The notes beneath the pieces were generated by a model that had not been told where the DNA came from, ran no database searches, and saw only the letters and a list, made by a program, of their open reading frames with translations. Below are positions 1 to 4,656 of a DNA stretch of 5,862 nucleotides, piece after piece. How positions within the stretch are numbered: the stretch's first letter is position 1; each line of letters starts with the position of its first letter. The translations under genes were made by a program, and so were the position numbers. This stretch comes from Microbacteriaceae bacterium (GTDB lineage Bacteria; Actinomycetota; Actinomycetes; Actinomycetales; Microbacteriaceae): assembly GCA_025464125.1 (NCBI GenBank), contig JAODLU010000300.1, positions 1 through 5,862 on the forward strand. Reading direction: 5' to 3'.

Positions 1-10
1 TACGTAGCGA

Positions 11-39
11 TAGACATATATGCGTTCACGCCCTAGATT
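11..39 (+). promoter_or_regulatory. Sigma-70-like promoter of the aminotransferase-Rid-cyclase operon
   Basis: TAGACA at 11-16 matches the -35 consensus TTGACA at five of six positions. It is separated by exactly 17 bases from TAGATT at 34-39, which matches the -10 consensus TATAAT at four of six including the key T, A and final T. The predicted transcription start is about 46-48. It lies downstream of the ATG at 20 and gives a leader of about 60 bases before the TTG at 110. The spacer holds the 8-base palindrome CATATATG (15-22), which could be part of an operator but is too short to argue for. The prediction rests on motif match alone; no upstream sequence is available for comparison. Confidence 0.55.
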
Positions 40-96
40 GCTGTTCGAGGGCCACGATATTTTCGCCGCCACTCCCGAGATCAAAGACGATTCTTT

Positions 97-103
97 AGAG
101 GAG
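97..103 (+). promoter_or_regulatory. Ribosome binding site that decides the aminotransferase start
   Basis: AGAGGAG lies 6 bases before the TTG at 110. It is a strong Shine-Dalgarno match at ideal spacing. The alternative ATG at 20 has no purine-rich sequence in front of it. Together with the predicted promoter at 11-39 this favours TTG 110 as the true start. Confidence 0.65.
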
Positions 104-109
104 AAACCC

Positions 110-1369
110 TTGTTTGAAGTCAGTGACCTGTTTGCGCCGCTTGCGAAAAACGGCACACCGCCCTACTTTCATCGCAACCCACCGCACATCAAGTTCGACT
201 TCGACCAGGGATCCCCTTCGTCGGAGGTGTTCCCCGTAGCCGACCTTTCCAGGATCTCCGATGAGATCCTCGCCAGGGACGGCAAGACCGCGCTCGACTA
301 CATGGACCCGAATTACGGCTACGCGGACATCACGATCGGTTGGACACCACTGCGTGAGCAGATCGCCGGATTCGTCGAGAGCCGCAACCCCGGCGTCACC
401 CAGTCCCCTGACGGCATCATCGTCACCAACGGCAGCGTGCAGGCCCTGGCCCTCGCCGCGACCGCATACCTGAGCACGGGAGACGCGGTCTTCGTCGAGG
501 GTGCGAGCTTCCCGTTCGGACTCCGCTACTTCCAGCAGACCGGCGCGACGACGTTCGGCATCGCCATGGACCACCAGGGCCTGCTCATCGACTCGCTCGC
601 AGACGCAATCGCTGAGGCGAAGAGCCAGGGCCTTCGCCCGAAGATGATCTACACGATCGCCTCCTTCCAGCTGCCAACTGGAACAGTACTGCCGCTCGAA
701 CGTCGCAAGCAGCTGCTCGACCTCGCAAACCTGCACAACATGCTCGTGATCGAGGATGCGATCTACTCGCCGTTCCGCTACTCAGGCGAGCCGGTCACCT
801 CCCTCTACAGCCTCGACACTGAGGGCCGCGTCATCCAGAGCGACAGCTTCGCCAAGACCGTTGCTCCAGGCACCCGGATTGGCTGGATGGCCGGATCGCC
901 AGAGGCCATCCTCGCCCTCGCCATGGTGCGCCAAGACCTCGGCCCGAACCAGTGGGTGGGTCGCGTCATGGAGCAGTATGTGCGCGAGGGGCTCATGCCA
1001 GCACAGATCCAGCGCTCCATCGACAACTACACGCCGAAGCGGGATGCGACAGCCGCGGCTCTCAAAAAGTACTGCGGCGACCACGTGACATTCCACACGC
1101 CCGACGGCGGCTTCTACTTCTGGGTGGAACTCGAGGACGGCATCGACTGGCCGCTCGTGCAGGCGCACGCCTACGACCGTGGAATCGCCATGCGACCTGG
1201 CGAGATGTTCAGTGGCCAGACGAACGGGCGCGGCTTCGTTCGCCTCGCGTTCACCTCACCCTCGATCGCTGAGATCGAAGACGGGATGCAGGCCTTCGGC
1301 GCATCGATCGACGCGACCCTCGCCGGCGAGCGCCCGTCGATCGAGCCCACCGGCTACGCCAAGCTGTGA
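110..1369 (+). CDS. PLP-dependent aminotransferase, class I/II (2-aminoadipate/kynurenine aminotransferase-like)
   Basis: A cytosolic fold-type I PLP enzyme, likely transferring an amino group from an amino acid or amine to a 2-oxo acid. The fold resembles LysN/KAT-II and the aminotransferase part of MocR regulators, but there is no helix-turn-helix, so it is an enzyme rather than a regulator. From the TTG start it is 419 residues. Visible landmarks are the PLP ring-binding Asp216 and Tyr219 in IEDAIY, the Schiff-base Lys249 in SDSFAKT, phosphate-site Arg256 in PGTRIGW, and the substrate-carboxylate Arg378 in FVRLAF. The usual Asn of the NPTG motif is Leu188 (FQLPTG). An ATG at 20, with an in-frame stop at 11-13, would add 30 residues, but it lacks a ribosome binding site and sits upstream of the predicted transcription start. 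The canonical fold ends about 16 residues before the stop; the extra tail resembles a Rid N-terminus (see 1325-1371). First gene of the operon; substrate unknown. Confidence 0.9.
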   Translation: MFEVSDLFAPLAKNGTPPYFHRNPPHIKFDFDQGSPSSEVFPVADLSRISDEILARDGKTALDYMDPNYGYADITIGWTPLREQIAGFVESRNPGVTQSPDGIIVTNGSVQALALAATAYLSTGDAVFVEGASFPFGLRYFQQTGATTFGIAMDHQGLLIDSLADAIAEAKSQGLRPKMIYTIASFQLPTGTVLPLERRKQLLDLANLHNMLVIEDAIYSPFRYSGEPVTSLYSLDTEGRVIQSDSFAKTVAPGTRIGWMAGSPEAILALAMVRQDLGPNQWVGRVMEQYVREGLMPAQIQRSIDNYTPKRDATAAALKKYCGDHVTFHTPDGGFYFWVELEDGIDWPLVQAHAYDRGIAMRPGEMFSGQTNGRGFVRLAFTSPSIAEIEDGMQAFGASIDATLAGERPSIEPTGYAKL

Positions 1370-1371
1370 GC
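1325..1371 (+). other. Displaced Rid N-terminus and one-base frame break between aminotransferase and Rid genes
   Basis: The last 14 aminotransferase residues are GERPSIEPTGYAKL, followed by TGA at 1367-1369. Reading on in the Rid frame from the overlapping GTG gives VSTGAGIHFLSGQ. Joined, GYAKLVSTGAGIHFLSGQ lines up with the E. coli RidA start PYVQGVDLGNMIITSGQ, matching at Tyr, Val, Gly and SGQ with one residue of length difference. One additional G in CTGTGAGC (giving CTGGTGAGC) would fuse the two genes in frame. This could be a real frameshift mutation, a sequencing or assembly error, or a fusion resolved into a coupled gene pair. I see no classical X XXY YYZ slippery heptamer here. Confidence 0.6.
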
Positions 1372-1698
1372 ACAGGGGCAGGCATCCATTTCCTGTCCGG
1401 CCAGGTCGCGCTCGACGCCAATGGTGACATCGTTGGCGAGGGCGACCCGGTCGTGCAGGCAGAACAAGCCTTCGCGAACATCGAGAGCACCCTGGCGGGG
1501 CTCGGCAGTTCGATGGCCGACATCCTGCACCTCCGGTGCTTCCTGACCTCTGCCGACTACTACCCGGCGTACGCCGCAGCGAAAGCCAAACACTTTCCCG
1601 GCGCGGTGCCGCCAGGCACTGTCGTGATCGTCACCGGGTTGCTCGACGCCCGGTTCCTGCTCGAAGTCGAAGCGACAGCCGTCGCGAGAGAGAAGTAA
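1366..1698 (+). CDS. Rid (YjgF/YER057c/UK114) family protein, N-terminally short
   Basis: Rid proteins are small cytosolic homotrimers; the best-known members hydrolyse reactive enamine/imine intermediates released by PLP enzymes. Here 110 residues are seen against about 125-130 in the family. The fold core is recognisable: FLSGQ (residues 9-13), the helix rich in Q, A and E near 31-45, a strand around HLRCFLTSADYY (55-66), and LEVEATAVA at the C-terminus with the conserved Glu102. The GTG start at 1366 overlaps the aminotransferase stop as GTGA, implying translational coupling. Starting there removes the first strand, whose sequence is present in the aminotransferase frame. The position of the deaminase Arg105 of E. 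coli RidA (PARS) is PPGT here, with Gly84, so classical RidA imine deaminase activity is doubtful. It is better placed among the Rid subfamilies lacking that Arg, possibly with another hydrolytic or binding role. Confidence 0.85.
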   Translation: MSTGAGIHFLSGQVALDANGDIVGEGDPVVQAEQAFANIESTLAGLGSSMADILHLRCFLTSADYYPAYAAAKAKHFPGAVPPGTVVIVTGLLDARFLLEVEATAVAREK

Positions 1699-1703
1699 GT
1701 CAT

Positions 1704-2678
1704 ATGGCCCTGAGCCCGGAGACCGCGGTATCCGATCCCTATACGCGCGAGCAGGTCGTGGCGATTGCAGGCAGGCACAACAACTGGAACCGCTGGGGCC
1801 CAGACGACGAGCGGGGCGCCTCGAACCTCATCGATGAGGCGAAAGTAGTTCGCGCGTCCGCCCTGGTCAAGCGCGGTGCCGTGTTCACCTGCGGGATGCC
1901 ATACAACGCCGACGGGCCGCAGTTGCCCGGCAACGACCGCACCAACCCCGTGCACCTGATGATCATGTCTGGCGGCGACATCGGCACGCCAGTGCAGGAC
2001 TACCCATACGGCTACGGCTACACGGACGACGCGGTCTACATGCCGCTGCAGAGTGGCACGCAGTGGGATGCCTTTTCGCACATCTTCTTCGAGGGCAAGA
2101 TGTACAACGGGTACGACAAGAGCGAGGTCACCAGCCGGGGCGCCGCCAAAAACAGCATCGACAAGCTGGCGGGCACGATGACCTCCCGTGGAATCCTCGT
2201 CGATATTCCGAGGCTGCTCGGCATCGACTGGCTCCAGCCAGGTGAGGGCGTCAGCGGCGCGATGATCGAGCAAGCCGTAACGCAGGCCGGGATCGTTCCT
2301 GAGCCAGGTGACATCCTGCTCGTTCGTACCGGATCGCTGGCCTACGCCCAGGCGAAAGGTGCGCTGACCCACATGATCGGCGAAGCCCCAGGGCTTGCGA
2401 TCAGTGCTGCGGAGTGGCTCTGCGAGCGGGACTTCGCGGCGGTCGCCGTGGACAGCTGGGCGATGGAAGTCGTGCCGAACCAGACACCGGACCTCACGAA
2501 CCCCCTGCACGTCATCCTCAACGTGAACGCCGGCATGCTCATCGGCGAGCTCTTCGACTTCGAGGCGCTGGCCGAGGACTGCGCGGCCGACGGGGTTTAC
2601 GAATGCCTTTTCGTGGCCCCGCCGCTGCGGTTCACCAAGTCGGTCGGCTCGCCGCTCAACCCGATAGCAATCAAGTGA
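1704..2678 (+). CDS. Cyclase family protein (kynurenine formamidase/isatin hydrolase-like hydrolase), copy A
   Basis: A 324-residue member of the cyclase superfamily (PF04199), metal-dependent hydrolases that open amide, lactam or lactone bonds; characterised members include kynurenine formamidase KynB and isatin hydrolase. It belongs to the long form, over 300 residues against about 210 for KynB, with the N-terminal signature NRWGPDDERGASNLI. The metal motif HxxxHxDxxxH appears as Q116-SGT-Q120-W-D122-AFS-H126, so both leading His are Gln while Asp and the last His are kept. The later pair His269 and Glu282, 13 apart, fits the His/Glu pair of KynB, and the protein ends with a GSPLNPIAIK-type tail. 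The ATG at 1704 follows GAGAGAGAAG (1686-1695) by 8 bases and lies 5 bases after the Rid stop; the open frame extends upstream only as overlap with Rid. No signal peptide, so cytosolic. Substrate unknown. Confidence 0.9.
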   Translation: MALSPETAVSDPYTREQVVAIAGRHNNWNRWGPDDERGASNLIDEAKVVRASALVKRGAVFTCGMPYNADGPQLPGNDRTNPVHLMIMSGGDIGTPVQDYPYGYGYTDDAVYMPLQSGTQWDAFSHIFFEGKMYNGYDKSEVTSRGAAKNSIDKLAGTMTSRGILVDIPRLLGIDWLQPGEGVSGAMIEQAVTQAGIVPEPGDILLVRTGSLAYAQAKGALTHMIGEAPGLAISAAEWLCERDFAAVAVDSWAMEVVPNQTPDLTNPLHVILNVNAGMLIGELFDFEALAEDCAADGVYECLFVAPPLRFTKSVGSPLNPIAIK

Positions 2679-2681
2679 GGA
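2675..2681 (+). promoter_or_regulatory. Ribosome binding site of cyclase copy B, overlapping the copy A stop
   Basis: GTGAGGA contains the TGA stop of copy A and a good Shine-Dalgarno core, 7 bases before the ATG at 2689. Translation of the two copies is therefore likely coupled. Confidence 0.6.
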
Positions 2682-2688
2682 ACCCCGC

Positions 2689-3672
2689 ATGACCGCCGAA
2701 CTTGTTCCAGAGACCGCCACCAGTCGTCCATACACGGACCAGGAGGTCATCGACATCGCCCTGAAGCACAGGAACTGGGGGCGCTGGGGCGCAGAAGACG
2801 AACGCGGCGCGCTCAACCTGATCGACGCAGACAAGGTCAGGCGAGCGGCGGCACTCGTCAGGAGGGGCGCAGTCTTCTCCTGCGGACTGCCGTATGACGT
2901 CGATGGCCCGCAGCCCGCGGGCGCCCTTCGCAATAACCCGATCCACACGATGCTCATGGATGGCGGCGACGTCGGAACACCTGCCCAGCCGTTCACCGAC
3001 GGCTTCGGCTACGCGGACGATGCGATCTACATGCCCCTCCAGAGCGGAACACAGTGGGATGCCTTCGCCCACGTGTTCTTCGACCACAAGATGTACAACG
3101 GCTACCCGACCAGCGACGTCACCAGCCGGGGGGCAGCCAGGAACAGCATCGACAAGCTCGCAGACCGGGTGGTGTCCCGGGGCATCCTCGTAGACATCCC
3201 GAGACTGCTCGGTGTGCCGTGGCTGCTGCCAGGTGAAGGCGTGACTGGAGAGATGTTCGAGGAGTCGCTCAAGCGGTCGGGTCTCACCACAGAACCCGGC
3301 GACATCCTGCTGGTGCGCACAGGTTCTGTTGCCTGGGCGCGTGACCAGGGCGCGCTTTCCCACATGACGGGCGATTCGGCTCCAGGCCTCACTGTGAGCG
3401 CCGCCGAATGGCTCTGCGACCATGACATCGCCGTGGTGGCCGTCGACAACTTCTCCATGGAGGTGCTGCCGTCACAGACTCCCGAGATGCTCTTCCCCGT
3501 GCACATCATTTTGAACGTGCACGCGGGCATGCTCGTCGGAGAGTTCTTCGATCTCGATGAGCTCGCGGCCGACTGCGCAGAAGATGGCGTCTATGAGTTC
3601 CTGTTCGTCGGGCCGCCGCTCGCCTTCACCGGTGCAGTCGGTTCGCCGCTCAACCCCGTCGTGATCAAGTAG
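2689..3672 (+). CDS. Cyclase family protein (kynurenine formamidase/isatin hydrolase-like hydrolase), copy B
   Basis: A 327-residue paralog of the gene directly upstream, alignable end to end with one small insertion and roughly two thirds identical by eye. It has the same architecture: WGAEDERGALNLI near the N-terminus, the altered metal motif Q118-SGT-Q122-W-D124-AFA-H128, MYNGY just after it, DILLVRTGS in the middle, the His272/Glu285 pair, and GSPLNPVVIK at the end. The copies differ most around residues 72-105, just ahead of the metal motif, and around residues 185-200, so they may differ in substrate or form a hetero-oligomer. The most conserved stretches are those around the metal motif and VTSRGAA...NSIDKLA. 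The ATG start is supported by the ribosome binding site overlapping the previous stop. It is the last gene of the operon and ends 14 bases from the convergent pip stop. Function beyond hydrolase is not determinable. Confidence 0.9.
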   Translation: MTAELVPETATSRPYTDQEVIDIALKHRNWGRWGAEDERGALNLIDADKVRRAAALVRRGAVFSCGLPYDVDGPQPAGALRNNPIHTMLMDGGDVGTPAQPFTDGFGYADDAIYMPLQSGTQWDAFAHVFFDHKMYNGYPTSDVTSRGAARNSIDKLADRVVSRGILVDIPRLLGVPWLLPGEGVTGEMFEESLKRSGLTTEPGDILLVRTGSVAWARDQGALSHMTGDSAPGLTVSAAEWLCDHDIAVVAVDNFSMEVLPSQTPEMLFPVHIILNVHAGMLVGEFFDLDELAADCAEDGVYEFLFVGPPLAFTGAVGSPLNPVVIK

Positions 3673-3686
3673 CGCGGCGCCCTCCT

Positions 3687-4646
3687 TCAGCTCGCGAAGC
3701 GGTCAGTCGCCTCGATGAGCGCGCTGAGGATGCCCGGCTCGTCATAGGCGTGCCCCGCATCCGGCACCATGATGAGCTCGGCCTCTGGCCACGCCCTGTG
3801 CAGGTCCCACGCCGTGACCGGTGGCGTGCACATGTCGTAGCGACCCTGCACGATGACTCCCGGGATGTTGCGCACAATGCCCGCGTCGCGGATGAGCTGG
3901 CCGTCGTCGAACCAGCCCTTGTTGACGAAGTAGTGATTCTCGATGCGCGCAAACGCTGTCGCGTAGTGCGGGTCGGCGAAGGCGGCAACGACATCGGGGC
4001 GACGCACCAGGGTGATCGTCGATGCCTCCCACGTCGACCACGCCACCGCCGCCGGACCGTGCACTGCGGGGTCCGGATCGTTCAGCAGGCGAGCGTACGC
4101 GGCGATCAGGTTGCCGCGCTGCTCCCGAGCGACAGGGGCGAGAAATGACTCCCACAGGTCCGGAAAGACCTGGTCGACACCGCCGCCCTCGTAGAACCAG
4201 TCCAGCTCGGACTTTCTCAGGGTAAAGACACCACGCAGGATGATCTCGGTGACGCTGTCGGGATGCGTCTCGGCGTACGCGAGAGCAAGCGCACTCCCCC
4301 ACGAGCCGCCGAGCACCAGCCATTTCTCGATGCCGAGGGAGTGCCGCAGCTTCTCAAGATCGGCGACGAGATGCCAGGTGGCGTTCGTGCTGAGGTCGGC
4401 ATCCGGCGCACTGGCGTGTGGGGTGCTGCGCCCTGAACCTCGCTGGTCGAGCAGCACGATGCGGTACTTCTCGGGGTCGAACAGGCTGCGGTGCCGCGGC
4501 ATGCTCTCGCCGCCCGGCCCACCGTGAAGGAACACAGCAGGCTTGCCCGCTGGATTGCCGGATGTCTCCCAGTAGAGCTCATGGCCATCACCGACCTGCA
4601 GCATGCCTGAGTCGTATGGCTCGATCGGCGGGTAGAAGGTGCGCAT
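3687..4646 (-). CDS. pip: Proline iminopeptidase (alpha/beta hydrolase, peptidase family S33)
   Basis: A cytosolic serine peptidase that removes N-terminal proline from peptides. At 319 residues it matches the family length of about 310-320. Visible are the oxyanion motif HGGPGG (41-46), DQRGSGRS (67-74), the nucleophile elbow GGSWGS with Ser115, the acid Asp271 in GRYDMCTP, and His299 in DAGHA. This gives a complete Ser-Asp-His triad, with the WF..GGGV..VFPDLWE segment (from about residue 150) typical of the family's lid. The start was chosen at the ATG at 4646 because MRTFYPPIEPYDSG is the usual N-terminus; an in-frame start at 4721 would overlap recQ by 65 bases and adds unrelated sequence. 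The start lies 10 bases after the recQ stop. The nearest GAGG is 14 bases upstream, which is too far for a good ribosome binding site, so translation may depend on coupling to recQ. Confidence 0.95.
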   Translation of the reverse strand: MRTFYPPIEPYDSGMLQVGDGHELYWETSGNPAGKPAVFLHGGPGGESMPRHRSLFDPEKYRIVLLDQRGSGRSTPHASAPDADLSTNATWHLVADLEKLRHSLGIEKWLVLGGSWGSALALAYAETHPDSVTEIILRGVFTLRKSELDWFYEGGGVDQVFPDLWESFLAPVAREQRGNLIAAYARLLNDPDPAVHGPAAVAWSTWEASTITLVRRPDVVAAFADPHYATAFARIENHYFVNKGWFDDGQLIRDAGIVRNIPGVIVQGRYDMCTPPVTAWDLHRAWPEAELIMVPDAGHAYDEPGILSALIEATDRFAS

Positions 4647-4656
4647 GGAGTCGATT

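Noticed and set aside
38..63. Alternative promoter TTGCTG (38-43) with GATATT/TATTTT (56-63)
   Set aside because: The spacer is only 12-14 bases, too short; the TAGACA/TAGATT pair with 17 bases is clearly better.
110..1369. MocR/GntR-type regulator fused to an aminotransferase domain
   Set aside because: There is no N-terminal winged helix; even the longest version has only about 57 residues before the aminotransferase fold.
1355..1370. Programmed -1 ribosomal frameshift site at the aminotransferase-Rid junction
   Set aside because: No slippery heptamer and no evident downstream hairpin or upstream stimulator; the GTGA overlap or a base error explains the break more simply. Kept only as a minor possibility.
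1536..1703. Upstream extension of cyclase A to an ATG at 1536
   Set aside because: It would overlap most of the Rid gene in another frame. The extra 56 residues are Arg-rich shadow sequence, and the ATG at 1704 has a ribosome binding site and starts a protein matching its paralog.
1560..2996. Long open frame on the - strand (478 codons) across the Rid and cyclase genes
   Set aside because: It is antisense to two well-supported genes, resembles no family I know, and is expected from high third-position GC of the + strand genes.
3672..3690. GGCGCC palindrome as an intrinsic terminator
   Set aside because: A three-base-pair stem with no loop and no T tract on either strand.
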